A stretch of DNA of 64,000 nucleotides from Frankia canadensis (GTDB lineage: Bacteria > Actinomycetota > Actinomycetes > Frankiales > Frankiaceae): the NCBI RefSeq assembly GCF_900197875.1, contig NZ_FZMO01000223.1, positions 1-64,000 of the forward strand, read 5' to 3'. The position numbers and the translations under genes were made by a program. Position 1 is the first letter of the stretch. Every line of letters begins with the position of its first letter. Shown here piece by piece: positions 43,501 to 52,752 of this stretch. A model generated the notes under the pieces. That model worked only from the letters and a program-made list of their open reading frames with translations. It ran no database searches and had not been told where the DNA came from.

Positions 43501-44028
43501 ATGAGTACGCCTGATTCCGGCGCCGGCCCTAAGCCTCGGCGCACGGACGAGTACCCACGGACGTGGGTGGTGGACGGTGCCAACGTGATTGGCGCCAAGG
43601 CGGACGGCTGGTGGCGTGACCGGCCGGCCGCCGCCCGGCGCCTGGTGACCGCAATAGCGGCATGGCTCGCCGGCTCCGCCGGGGGCACCCGGCCACCGGA
43701 GCCAGCCGAACGGCCGGCCCATGTCGTCGTCGTTCTGGAGGGAGCGGCGCGGGCCGGAGTCCCCGAGGGGATCGTCGAGGCACCCCCGGCACCGATCACG
43801 GCCGGAGAACCGGAAACCGCCGCCGGGAATCGCGGCGGTGCGGCCATCCCCACGCTCACCGTCTCCCATGCCACCGGGCACGGTGACGACGCCATCGTCG
43901 CGGCCGCCGGGGCGGCCGGGCCCCGCCCGCTCGTCATCACCTCGGACCGGGACCTCGTGCGCCGGGTGCGTGCGGTGGGCGCCGACACGCGCGGGGCGCG
44001 CTGGCTGTGGGACCACGTCGGGCGCTGA
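43501..44028 (+). CDS. NYN/PIN-like domain protein
   Basis: 175 residues. WVVDGANVIGAKADGWWRDR at the start, HGDDAIVAAA and VITSDRDLVRRVRAVGAD provide the conserved Asp residues of the NYN (PIN-like) nuclease fold. Actinobacterial homologues are often labelled NTP pyrophosphohydrolase, but the motifs fit a PIN-like RNase better. A Pro/Glu-rich loop (about 60-110) interrupts the fold. ATG 43501 has only a weak purine stretch. Confidence 0.75.
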   Translation: MSTPDSGAGPKPRRTDEYPRTWVVDGANVIGAKADGWWRDRPAAARRLVTAIAAWLAGSAGGTRPPEPAERPAHVVVVLEGAARAGVPEGIVEAPPAPITAGEPETAAGNRGGAAIPTLTVSHATGHGDDAIVAAAGAAGPRPLVITSDRDLVRRVRAVGADTRGARWLWDHVGR

Positions 44029-44446
44029 GCCACGCCGCGTGTCCCCGAGCGGCAGCCGGCGGCGCCCGCGGGCCAGCGAGGTCCCATCGGGTCTCCCTGC
44101 CCCTCTGGCGGCCCGCCGAACGAAGGCCAGGGAAAAACATCTCGGCATCGGCTCTCCGCCCGCTCCATGGCCCCCTGGGCCGCTTGGCGGGCCTAACCCG
44201 GGCGCGGCAACCAGGGACACCGAACCCGGGTGGTGCCGTGGACGGATGAGGACGCGCCGCTTTCGGCGACGTGGGGGCCTTCGTCAGGCTCCGCTCACCC
44301 GCGCGGTCGGACCGTCAGAATCAGGGGAACGGCGCCACGCCCCAGGACCGGCCGGCCGGCGCGCATCCGGCACCGTCCCGACCGCGGCCTGGCGACCACT
44401 GCTCCCGCCCGGACCAGCGAGCGCCGCGACGCCGCCGGGCAGGGCG
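44029..44446. other. Convergent intergenic region
   Basis: 418 bp between the NYN gene and the ABC ATPase gene. I see no gene and no strong hairpin, only small GC-rich repeats (for example GGCCCCCTGGGCC at about 44169). Confidence 0.5.
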
Positions 44447-45271
44447 TCAGACGGCGACGGACACCGGCCGCCGCGGGGGCGGGCCGGCGGCCAGGCGGGC
44501 GGCGTACCGGCCCTGGGCGACGCTGACCTCAAGGGGAATGCCGAAACAGTCCGACAGCCGGGGCGCGGTGAGCACCTCCGCGACCGGCCCGGCCGCCCGC
44601 ACCTGACCGCCGCGCACCAGCAGGGCGTGGGTGACGCCGACCGGAATCTCCTCGACGTGATGGCTGACGAGAACGGTGACAGGCGCCGCCGGATCGGCCG
44701 CGAACCGGGTCAGCCGGCGCAGCAGCGCCTCCCTGGCGCCGAGGTCGAGGCCGGAGGCGGGCTCGTCGAGCAGGAGCAGCTCGGGGTCGGTCATCAGCGA
44801 CCGCGCGATGAGCACCCGCTTGCGCTCGCCCTCCGACAGGGTGCCGAAGCGCCGGTCGCTCAGTTCGCGGCAGCCGAACTGCGTGAGCAGGGTGGCGGCG
44901 CGGGCGAGGTCGACCTCGTCGTACGGCTCGTCGCCGCGGCCGATCACCGACCAGCCCGCGGTGACCACCGCGTCGAGCACCCGCTCGTCCGGCGGCGGCG
45001 TCTCCACCAGCGCGGGACTGACGACGCCGACGCGGTAGCGCAGATCGAGGATGTTCACCGTGCCGAGCCGCTGGCCGAACAGATCGACCGCGCCGGAGGT
45101 GGGGAACAGCCGCCCCGAGGCGACCTGCAGGAGGGTCGTCTTGCCGGCGCCGTTCGGGCCGAGCACGACCCACCGCTGACCGGGCGACACCTCCCAGGTC
45201 ACGTCCTGGATCAGGAACGATCCGTCCCGCACGACATTGACGCTGTCGAGGCGCAGCACCGCGTCCGGCAT
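44447..45271 (-). CDS. ABC transporter ATP-binding protein
   Basis: 274 residues. Walker A GPNGAGKTT at about 38-46, signature LSEGERKRVLIARSL, Walker B LLLLDEPASGLD and H-loop VLVSHHVEEIP; a complete ATPase. No permease is adjacent, so the partner is elsewhere or it acts alone. The closest layout is the iron/molybdate-type stand-alone ATPases. ATG 45271. Lies 131 bp downstream of the large phosphatase gene on the same strand, with a hairpin between. Confidence 0.88.
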   Translation of the reverse strand: MPDAVLRLDSVNVVRDGSFLIQDVTWEVSPGQRWVVLGPNGAGKTTLLQVASGRLFPTSGAVDLFGQRLGTVNILDLRYRVGVVSPALVETPPPDERVLDAVVTAGWSVIGRGDEPYDEVDLARAATLLTQFGCRELSDRRFGTLSEGERKRVLIARSLMTDPELLLLDEPASGLDLGAREALLRRLTRFAADPAAPVTVLVSHHVEEIPVGVTHALLVRGGQVRAAGPVAEVLTAPRLSDCFGIPLEVSVAQGRYAARLAAGPPPRRPVSVAV

Positions 45272-45298
45272 GCCGCCACGTTACGCGACCCGCACCCC

Positions 45299-45324
45299 GT
45301 TGGCGGCGTCAGGTCGCCGCCAAC
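45299..45324 (-). terminator. Hairpin after the sensor phosphatase gene
   Basis: 10-bp stem GTTGGCGGCG/CGCCGCCAAC with 6-nt loop, 79 nt past the stop of the phosphatase gene and 28 nt before the ABC ATPase start. Confidence 0.55.
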
Positions 45325-45402
45325 CGGGCCACATCGGCGCCACCGGGGCCCGACCGGGGGATGCCGGCCGGACCCTGGCGCGCGGCCCGGGTGCGCCCGG
45401 CC

Positions 45403-48400
45403 TCATTCCCCGGCGGGCGCGGGCGGCGCGGTGAGCTCGACCTCCGCCCAGACGACCTTTCCGTCGACGACAGGCCGGATGCCGTGCCGCGCGGCGAGCT
45501 GGGACACCAGGTCCAGGCCGCGGCCCGCCTCGTCGTCCGCGGCGGCGTGCCGGCGCCGGGGCAGCCGGCCGCCACCGTCGGCGACCTCGACGACGGCCCG
45601 TGTCCCGAGGCGACGCAACCGCACCGACAGCGGCGGCCGGCCATGCCGCACGGCGTTGCTGGTCAGCTCCGACAGCACGAGGACGATCGTGTCGACGATC
45701 TCCGCGGGCAGTCCGGCGTTCTCCAGCGCCAGCCGGCCCTGCGCCCGCACGGCCCGCAGGCTGGCCGCTCCCTCGACGGCGACGTCGAGCAGGACGGGGC
45801 CGGCCATCGACTCGTCGGGCAGACGGGCGAACAGCAGCGCGACGGCGTCGTCGTCGGCCGCCGGGTCGCCGCCCCGCCCCAGGCCCGCGCAGGCCGCGGT
45901 GACCAGCGCGTCGAGGCTGCCGCCCCGCCCGTCGCCGCCCCGCCCGTCGCCCGCACGGGCGAGGGCCGCCGCGAGGTCGGAGACGCCGGCGTCGGAGTCC
46001 CGGCCGCCGGCACGGACCAGGCCGTCGGTGAACAGCGCGATGAGATAGCCCGGTCCCAGCCGGACCGTGTACTCGGTGGCGGCGCCGGGGGCCGCCACAT
46101 CCGCGCCGGCCGCCCCCAGCGGCGCGCCGACCGCCATGTACAGCCGCGACACCAGCCCGTCGGGGGCGACGACCACGGGCGGCGGATGTCCGGCGCTGGC
46201 GAGCGTCAGCACCCCGGTGTCGAGTTCGGCGATCGCGTAGATGCAGGTCGCGCCCTGCTCGCCGGGCAGGTCGGCGACGACGCTGTCGAGCAGCGCCAGC
46301 ACGTCGCCCGGCGGGAGGTCGAGGCGGGCACAGGCCCGGGCCGCCGCCCGCAGCTGCGCCATCGCGGCCGTCGCGGCCACTCCCCCGCCACCGGCCTCCC
46401 CGATCACCAGGGCGACCCGGCCGGCACCGAGGTCGATGAGGTCGGACCACTCGCCCCCCGCCGCCCCGGCGCCGCCCGCCGGCAGGTAGCGGGCCGCGAC
46501 CTGCAGGCCGGCGGGCACGGCGGCCCGCGCGCCGCGCAGCGTCTCGTGCAGTCCGGCGGCCTCGCCGCGGACGGATCGGTCCTGGTCGAGCCGGGCCAGG
46601 GCGGTGCCGGCGCGCGCCGCGAGCTCGGTGAGGAAGGCGACGTCGTCGGCACCGAACGGGGCCCGGTCCCCGGTCAGGGTCAGGCTGACGACGGCGGCGA
46701 CGCCGCCCGGGCCCGGCACGGGCAGCACGGCGGTCGTGTGCGCGTCGACCTGGCGCAGCCACCGGGCCACGTCGGCCGGTGGGTCCCAGCCGCCCGCGGC
46801 GTGGATCAGTATCCGGCCGACGCCGTCGACCGCCACCTGTCGGAACGGGTTGGCCGGCGCGGCGAGTGCCGCGGCCCAGGCGGCCGCCGGCGGCGCGCTC
46901 ACCCCCGCTTCCCGCACCGCGCCCGCCCGCGGCGCGTCGGCCACGGCGAAGGGCACGAGGTGCGGCGCGAACCGCCCGTCACCGCTCCCGGCCGGCTCGG
47001 CCGCCGGCTGTGCGGGCGGCTCGGTGCCGGCAACCGCGTCAGGTCGCGCGCCCCCGTCGGAGCCGGTGGAGCCGTCGGAGCCGGCGCCCACCTCGGACCC
47101 GGCGCCCGCGTCGGCCTGGGCACGGACGCCCGCGCCGCCGCCGGGGCCTCCCCCGCCATCCGTGTTCGCAATGTCACCGTCGGCGATAACACTGGTCTCG
47201 GGGCTGACTGCGGCGCCCATCGCGGACAGGGCGGCCGGCGCCGGCACCGCGCCGGGGACGATCGCCGGCGCCCCGGGCGCGCCGGACGGTTCGACGACGA
47301 GGTGCAGCGCGCACACATCCGCGACCTCATCGGCGAGCAGACTCACGAAGGCTCGCAGTGCCTGGTGGGGATCGCCGGCGGCCGTGACGGTCGCGGTGGC
47401 CCGGGTGAGCAGGTCCAGCCGGGCGTCGGCCCGCTCGCGGGCCACCCGCTGCGCGCGCGCCGCGTTCAGCGCGTCCTCGCCCTCGGCGAGGTCGGCGAGC
47501 AGGCGCTCGTGGTCGGTGGCGCGCCCGATCGCGCGGGCGGCCGCCGCGGCGAGGCCGGCCAGGTGGGCGCGCTCCGCGGCGTCGAAGGCACGCGACGCCG
47601 GGAAGCCGAAGGTCACCACTCCGAACGGGGAGCCGTCCGCGCCGACGAGGGGCAGCAGCGCCCACGCCTGCTCGCCGGCCGCCGCGACCGTGTCCGCGAG
47701 GCCGGTGATCGGCCAGCGGGTGAGCAGCTCCTCCCGGTCGGCCAGAAACAGCGCCCGCCCGCCCCGGACAACCTCGGCGACCGGGTGCACGGCGCCGAGG
47801 GCGACGTCCGGCCAGGACGCCGGCCGGCCCGCGCCCGTGCTCGCGCCTTGCGGCACGCGCACGAACCGCAGCTCGTCGCGGTCCGGGTCGACCAGCGCGA
47901 CGCCCCGCGACAGCGCCCGGGCCGCCTGACCGCCGGTCCCGAGCAGCGCGACGACGACCTCGTCGACCGTGCCCGCGGCGGCCAGCGCGGCCGAGAAGCG
48001 ACCGCTGGACTCCACCCGGCCGTCCGCCGCCTGGGCCTGGGCCCTGGCCTCCTCGGCGCGCCGCCCGGCGGCGGCCGCCTGCTCGACGACGGCGTCGACC
48101 CGCCGCGTGGCCTGCTCGAGCTGCTCGGCGGACTCCTCGGCCTGCCGCCGCGCCGCCTCGACCTGACGCTCGGCCGCCTCCGCGCGATCGTCCGTCTCCT
48201 GCGCCCGCGCGTCCGCGGCCTCGGCCCGGTCGACGGCCGCCTGGGCGCGCAGGTCGGCGACCTCCGCCCGCCGCTCGGCGGCCCGGATCCGCCCTTCGGC
48301 CGCCTCGACGTCCTCCGTCGCCGATCCGGCGCGCCGCTCGGCGTCCTCGATTCGCGCCTCGGCGGCGCCCGCCCGCGCCTCGGCCGCCTCGATCAACCGC

Positions 48401-50076
48401 TCCGCGGTACCCGCCCGTTGCTCCGCCGCCCCGATCAACTGCTCGGCGGTACCGGCTCGCTGCTCGGCTGCCTCGACCTGCTGCCCGAGCGCCTCGACCA
48501 ACTGCTCGGCGGTACCGGCTCGCTGCTCGGCTGCCTCGACCTGCTGCCCGAGGGCCTCGACCAGCCGCTGCGCCGCCTGGGCCCGCTGCTCGACCGCCTC
48601 GGCCTGCTGCCCGACCGCCTCGGCCTGCTGCTCCGCCGCCCGCACCCGCTGCTCCGCCGCGTCGCGGCGTTCCTCGGCCGTCCGCGCCCGCGCCTCGGCA
48701 GCGTCCGCACGCTGCTCGGCCGTCTCGGCGCGCTGGCCGGAGGCCTGGACCTGCTGCTCCGTCGCGAGCGCCCGCGCCTCGGCGGCGTCCGCGCGGCCGG
48801 TCGCCTCGGCCCGGGCGGCGTCGGCGCCGCGCTGTGCGGTGAGATCGCGGACGACGCCCAGCCACTCCGGCGGCCGTCCGTCGCCGGCGCGCGGCGCGTC
48901 CCCGCCGGCACCTGCCCCGGTCGCGGCGGGCACGGGCAGCACCCGCGCGGCGACGATCCGCGGGCCGGTCCCGCCGCCGGCCGTGGGCTCAGCGAGCCGA
49001 AACTCGGCCTCGAACACCTCGCCGCGTTCCAGCGCCCCGTGCCAGGCCCGGGCGACCCGATCCCGGTCGTCGGGATGTACGCCCGCCAACCAGCCGCTGC
49101 CGGTCAGGTCCGCCGGGCGCTGGCCGGTCACCGCCCGCCAGCCAGGCAGGTCGACGTCGAGCCCGCCGTCGGCGCCGGCGTGGAAGACGTCGGTGCCGCC
49201 GGCGTCCACGAGCGCGCGGTAGCGGGCCTCGACCCGCACCCGCTCCCGCTCGGCGGCCTGCATCCCGGTGACGTCCAGTGCGACGAAGGCGACGCCCACC
49301 GGGCCGAGCTGCGGCTCGCTCACCGGGAACCAGCTGGCCAGCCAGGTGCGCGCGGGCGCGCCGACGGCGCCGGCGACCCCCACCTCCAGGTCGACGACCG
49401 GCTCGCCGGTGAGCAGGACCCGGCCGAGCAGGTTGTCGAGCTCCTGGCCGGTGTCACCGAGCACCTCGCTCACCGTCCGGCCGAGATGGTCGCGGGCGGG
49501 GCGGCGGTCCAGCCGGGCCAGCGTCTCGTTGACCCGGAGGAACCGGCCGGCGCGGTCGAGCAGCGCGAGGCCGACCGGCGCGCGGGCGAACAGCGCGTCG
49601 AGCATCGCGTACGCCGCGGCCGCCGGATCGACCCCGGTGGCGCCGCTCGCCGCCGCGCTGCCCCGGCCCACGCCGGGCTGGCCAGGGCCGGTCGGGCGCT
49701 CCGCCGACGCGCGCCGCGGGCCGGTGCCGTCGATGACGTCGCGCACCCCCTCCGCGGGTCCCAGCGGCTCACTACGCGGCACCATCGGCCAGCCGGCGGG
49801 CAGCACCGGCACGTCCCGCCCGGCGCCCCGCTCCGACTCCGGGCCCGTCGCGGCTGCCGCCGTGATGGCGGCGGACGCCACCTCGGCGTCGGAGACCGCG
49901 CCCGGCGCCGTCGGCAGCCCCACGGGGCCGGACATCGGCACCAGCGCCGCCCTGCCGGGTGCCCCCGCACCGGGCACACCCATGGCCCGGACGGGCCCCA
50001 CGTGATCCAACTGGGGCCCCCCGAAAGCGCTGGACGCAGGCCGGGCGGGGGGCTGCTCGGAGTACGGCGACGTCAT
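45403..50076 (-). CDS. Giant PAS-PAS-coiled coil-GAF-GAF-SpoIIE phosphatase-HATPase protein
   Basis: 1557 residues, soluble. Order: disordered N-terminus (1-150), PAS (about 155-275), second PAS (about 285-415), and an Ala/Glu/Arg/Gln coiled coil of about 275 residues (415-690). Then come a GAF-like domain (about 695-870), a second one with a disordered insert (about 900-1180), a SpoIIE/PP2C phosphatase (about 1190-1410) and a GHKL HATPase (about 1430-1557: ELTSNAVRH, VEVADGGG, GRGLDLV). It looks like a regulator of an anti-sigma/anti-anti-sigma switch with both kinase and phosphatase. The PP2C metal motifs are altered: GGEWSD for GGDWxD and GEAGGGG for GDVxGHG, though FTDGL and ADDDAV are kept. 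ATG overlaps the patA stop (ATGA). Confidence 0.88.
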   Translation of the reverse strand: MTSPYSEQPPARPASSAFGGPQLDHVGPVRAMGVPGAGAPGRAALVPMSGPVGLPTAPGAVSDAEVASAAITAAAATGPESERGAGRDVPVLPAGWPMVPRSEPLGPAEGVRDVIDGTGPRRASAERPTGPGQPGVGRGSAAASGATGVDPAAAAYAMLDALFARAPVGLALLDRAGRFLRVNETLARLDRRPARDHLGRTVSEVLGDTGQELDNLLGRVLLTGEPVVDLEVGVAGAVGAPARTWLASWFPVSEPQLGPVGVAFVALDVTGMQAAERERVRVEARYRALVDAGGTDVFHAGADGGLDVDLPGWRAVTGQRPADLTGSGWLAGVHPDDRDRVARAWHGALERGEVFEAEFRLAEPTAGGGTGPRIVAARVLPVPAATGAGAGGDAPRAGDGRPPEWLGVVRDLTAQRGADAARAEATGRADAAEARALATEQQVQASGQRAETAEQRADAAEARARTAEERRDAAEQRVRAAEQQAEAVGQQAEAVEQRAQAAQRLVEALGQQVEAAEQRAGTAEQLVEALGQQVEAAEQRAGTAEQLIGAAEQRAGTAERLIEAAEARAGAAEARIEDAERRAGSATEDVEAAEGRIRAAERRAEVADLRAQAAVDRAEAADARAQETDDRAEAAERQVEAARRQAEESAEQLEQATRRVDAVVEQAAAAGRRAEEARAQAQAADGRVESSGRFSAALAAAGTVDEVVVALLGTGGQAARALSRGVALVDPDRDELRFVRVPQGASTGAGRPASWPDVALGAVHPVAEVVRGGRALFLADREELLTRWPITGLADTVAAAGEQAWALLPLVGADGSPFGVVTFGFPASRAFDAAERAHLAGLAAAAARAIGRATDHERLLADLAEGEDALNAARAQRVARERADARLDLLTRATATVTAAGDPHQALRAFVSLLADEVADVCALHLVVEPSGAPGAPAIVPGAVPAPAALSAMGAAVSPETSVIADGDIANTDGGGGPGGGAGVRAQADAGAGSEVGAGSDGSTGSDGGARPDAVAGTEPPAQPAAEPAGSGDGRFAPHLVPFAVADAPRAGAVREAGVSAPPAAAWAAALAAPANPFRQVAVDGVGRILIHAAGGWDPPADVARWLRQVDAHTTAVLPVPGPGGVAAVVSLTLTGDRAPFGADDVAFLTELAARAGTALARLDQDRSVRGEAAGLHETLRGARAAVPAGLQVAARYLPAGGAGAAGGEWSDLIDLGAGRVALVIGEAGGGGVAATAAMAQLRAAARACARLDLPPGDVLALLDSVVADLPGEQGATCIYAIAELDTGVLTLASAGHPPPVVVAPDGLVSRLYMAVGAPLGAAGADVAAPGAATEYTVRLGPGYLIALFTDGLVRAGGRDSDAGVSDLAAALARAGDGRGGDGRGGSLDALVTAACAGLGRGGDPAADDDAVALLFARLPDESMAGPVLLDVAVEGAASLRAVRAQGRLALENAGLPAEIVDTIVLVLSELTSNAVRHGRPPLSVRLRRLGTRAVVEVADGGGRLPRRRHAAADDEAGRGLDLVSQLAARHGIRPVVDGKVVWAEVELTAPPAPAGE
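48436..48561. repeat. 63-bp tandem duplication in the coiled coil
   Basis: Two consecutive 63-bp units, differing by one base, encode two copies of a 21-residue segment (LVEALGQQVEAAEQRAGTAEQ). 21 residues is three heptads, so the coiled-coil register is preserved. Confidence 0.9.
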
Positions 50077-52742
50077 GGGAGACGATTGTGGCCGGTGTGA
50101 CCATGTTGTGCCGAACCGCCCCGCGCCGCCGCCATGTCGGTGCCTGGCAGGACGGGAGCCCAGAACCGCCGCGGACCGGCGTCCGCGCGGGGCGTGGACC
50201 GGCCGGCCATCACCTCCGCGGACAGGACGGTGACACGCCCGGTCGAGACCACCACCGGGTCAAGAGTGAGATGAACCACCTCGGGGAGGTCGTCGGCCAG
50301 CCGGCCGAGGCGCAACAACAGGTCCTCGAGCGCCGCCACGTCGACCGGGCTCGACCCGTGATAGCCCAGCAGCAGCGGCGCCGCCCGCACCGAGCGCACC
50401 AGCCGGGCCGCGTCGACGTCGGTGAGCGGCAGGATGTGGTGGACCCGGTCCCCCAGCAGCTCGGTCGCCGGGCCGGACAGGCCGAAAGACACCAGCGGGC
50501 CGTACTGCGGATGCTCCTCCGAGCCGACGACCACGGACACGCCGACCGGCGCCATCCGCTGCACGGCGATCGGCAGATCCGGCCCGAGCTGCTCGCGCAG
50601 CGACGTCCAGGCGGCGCGCACCGCCGCCGCGTCGGGCAGGTCGAGCCGCTGGCCTCGCAGGTCCGGCCGGTGCCGGTAGGGCCGGGCCCGGGCCTTGAGC
50701 GCGACCGGATAGCCGAGCCCGTCGGCCACCTCGACGGCGCGGCTCGCCGAGGTCACGACCGGGGCCGGCTGCACGGTGATGCCGTAGCAGTCCAGCAGCG
50801 CCGCGGCCTGCTCGTCGGGCAGCCGCCCGGACTGGCCGGTGACGAGGGCGCGGGCGTCGCCGCCGCGGACGATGAACGGCGGCACGGTGCCGGACGGCTG
50901 GGCTCGCCACTGCGCGTAGCCGACCGCCCGGCGCAGCGCGGACACCGCCGCCTCCGGCGACGGGTAGGCCGGGACGCCGGTCAGCTCGGGCGGCAACGCG
51001 ACGCCCTGCAGGGCGAGCAGCAGCGGCACCGTGATCCGCTGGGCCGCCTCGGCGACGGCGGCCGACACCGGCAGGGGCGTGGCGGTCGGCAGCCGGACCA
51101 ACGTGACGATCACCGCGTCCGCCCGGCGCGCCGCCGCCAGCACGGCGGCGGTGAACGCCGCGGGATCGCCGCCGCCGGGCAGCAGCACCTCCTCGGCGAC
51201 GAGCCCGGCGGCGTCCGCGGCGTGCGCGGTGAGCCGGACCAGCGCCCGCGAGTCGCCGACGACCGCGACCCGGCCACCTGTCGGCGGCGGCTGGGAGGTG
51301 AGCAGCAGCGCCACGTCGAACGCCTGGGAGATGCGGTCCACCCCGATCACCCCGGCCTGGCGCAACAGCGCGTCGTCGAGGGCCGAGCGTCCGGAGTAGA
51401 CCGTCACGACCGGCTTGCGGCGGCCGAGCTGGCGGGCGAGCCGGGCGAACTTGCGCGGATTGCCGAACGTCTCCAGATGCATGATCACCGCGTCGGTGTC
51501 GGCGTCCTGCTCCCAGTACTGGAGCAGGTCGTTGCCGCTCACGTCGGCGCGGTCCCCGGCGGAGACGAACACCGACAGCCCCACCCCGCGCGCGGCGGCG
51601 GCCTCCAGAATCGCGCCGCCGAACGGTCCGGACTGCGAGTAGCAGCCGATCCGCCCGGCCGGCGGCATCCACGGCACCATGGAGGCGTTGAGCCCCACCG
51701 CCGGGTTCTGCAGGCCCATGCTCGCCGGGCCGACGACCCGCATGCCGTCGGCCCGGGCCTCGGCGGCCAGGGCGTCGTCGGCGGCGTCGTCGCGCTGGTC
51801 GGTGAGCACGACCAGACCCCAAACCCCGGCCCGCCCGCACGCGGCGACGACGGCCGGCACCCGCGCCGGCGGCACGCACACCACGGCGAGGTCCACCGGC
51901 CGGGGCACCTCCTCGATGCCGGCGTACGCGCGGATGGAGGCCACCGCGGTGCCCGCCGCGGCCGCCCCCGGGTTGACCGGGTACACCGGGCCGTCGAAGC
52001 CACCGGCGAGCAGGTGGCGCAGCACCGCGTTGCCGACCGAGTCGGCGCGGCGGCCGGCGCCGATGACGGCGATCGCCCGCGGGTGCAGCAGCCGGCCGAT
52101 CGAGGCGGCCTCGGCGCGGTGCTCGCGGGCTCGCATCACCTCGACCGAGCGCTCCGTGGGCGTGATCGCGAACGACAGCCGCACGGCGCCGGAGTCCCAG
52201 GCCCGCGACACGGTGTAGCCGGCCTCGAGGAAGACCCGGATCATCTGGCGGTTCTCACCGAGGACGTCCGCGTCGAAGCGTCGGATCCCGCGGTCCCAGG
52301 CGGCGGCGGCCAGATGCTCGAGCAGGATCGAGCCGAGCCCGCGACCCTGCTGGGCGTCCTCCACCAGGAAGGCGACCTCGGCCTGGGTCGGCAGCGCCGT
52401 ATCCTCCACCGCTGTGCTGCCCTCCCAGTGCGCCACCGCGACCAGGTCGTCGCCGATCATCGCGACGAGGGCACCGCGCCGCTGCTGATCGACGACCGTC
52501 ATCCGGTGGATGTCCTCGTCGGTCAGGGCACCGCGGGCGGTGAAGAAGCGGAAGTAGATCGACTGGGCGGACAGCCGGCTCCAGAACACCCGCAGCAGCG
52601 GGCCGTCCGTGGGCAGAATGGGCCGGACGTGGGCGGTGCCGCCGTCCGCGAGGATGACATCGGCCTCCCACTCGGCCGGATACCTGCTGGCCGGACGCGT
52701 GGGCGCGGACCGGTCCCGGCTCGGATCGCGCTCGGCGTTCAC
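50073..52742 (-). CDS. patA: Protein acetyltransferase PatA (GNAT plus ADP-forming acyl-CoA-synthetase-like domains)
   Basis: 889 residues. An N-terminal GNAT domain (about 25-195; acetyl-CoA loop QQGRGLG at 131-137, possible catalytic Glu in QAEVAFLVED) precedes the non-catalytic part. This is a CoA-binding domain (about 216-310, AIAVIGAG), a succinyl-CoA-ligase-like domain (about 350-490) and a C-terminal ATP-grasp (about 650-880). The GNAT-first order is that of Streptomyces lividans PatA, which acetylates and switches off acetoacetyl-CoA synthetase. GTG 52742 lies 10 nt after the acuC stop. The stop overlaps the next start (ATGA). Middle gene of an operon with the eraser and the sensor phosphatase. 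Confidence 0.88.
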   Translation of the reverse strand: MNAERDPSRDRSAPTRPASRYPAEWEADVILADGGTAHVRPILPTDGPLLRVFWSRLSAQSIYFRFFTARGALTDEDIHRMTVVDQQRRGALVAMIGDDLVAVAHWEGSTAVEDTALPTQAEVAFLVEDAQQGRGLGSILLEHLAAAAWDRGIRRFDADVLGENRQMIRVFLEAGYTVSRAWDSGAVRLSFAITPTERSVEVMRAREHRAEAASIGRLLHPRAIAVIGAGRRADSVGNAVLRHLLAGGFDGPVYPVNPGAAAAGTAVASIRAYAGIEEVPRPVDLAVVCVPPARVPAVVAACGRAGVWGLVVLTDQRDDAADDALAAEARADGMRVVGPASMGLQNPAVGLNASMVPWMPPAGRIGCYSQSGPFGGAILEAAAARGVGLSVFVSAGDRADVSGNDLLQYWEQDADTDAVIMHLETFGNPRKFARLARQLGRRKPVVTVYSGRSALDDALLRQAGVIGVDRISQAFDVALLLTSQPPPTGGRVAVVGDSRALVRLTAHAADAAGLVAEEVLLPGGGDPAAFTAAVLAAARRADAVIVTLVRLPTATPLPVSAAVAEAAQRITVPLLLALQGVALPPELTGVPAYPSPEAAVSALRRAVGYAQWRAQPSGTVPPFIVRGGDARALVTGQSGRLPDEQAAALLDCYGITVQPAPVVTSASRAVEVADGLGYPVALKARARPYRHRPDLRGQRLDLPDAAAVRAAWTSLREQLGPDLPIAVQRMAPVGVSVVVGSEEHPQYGPLVSFGLSGPATELLGDRVHHILPLTDVDAARLVRSVRAAPLLLGYHGSSPVDVAALEDLLLRLGRLADDLPEVVHLTLDPVVVSTGRVTVLSAEVMAGRSTPRADAGPRRFWAPVLPGTDMAAARGGSAQHGHTGHNRLP

Positions 52743-52752
52743 CGCGGCGCGC

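Noticed and set aside
43266-43514. An 82-aa protein gene before the NYN gene
   Set aside because: Good ribosome-binding site but unbiased codon use, no similarity and overlap with the next gene; kept only as a finding.
45361-50100. A 1579-codon open frame on the plus strand opposite the sensor phosphatase
   Set aside because: Mirror of the true gene; translation is low-complexity and lacks any motif, whereas the minus strand encodes PAS, GAF, PP2C and HATPase signatures.
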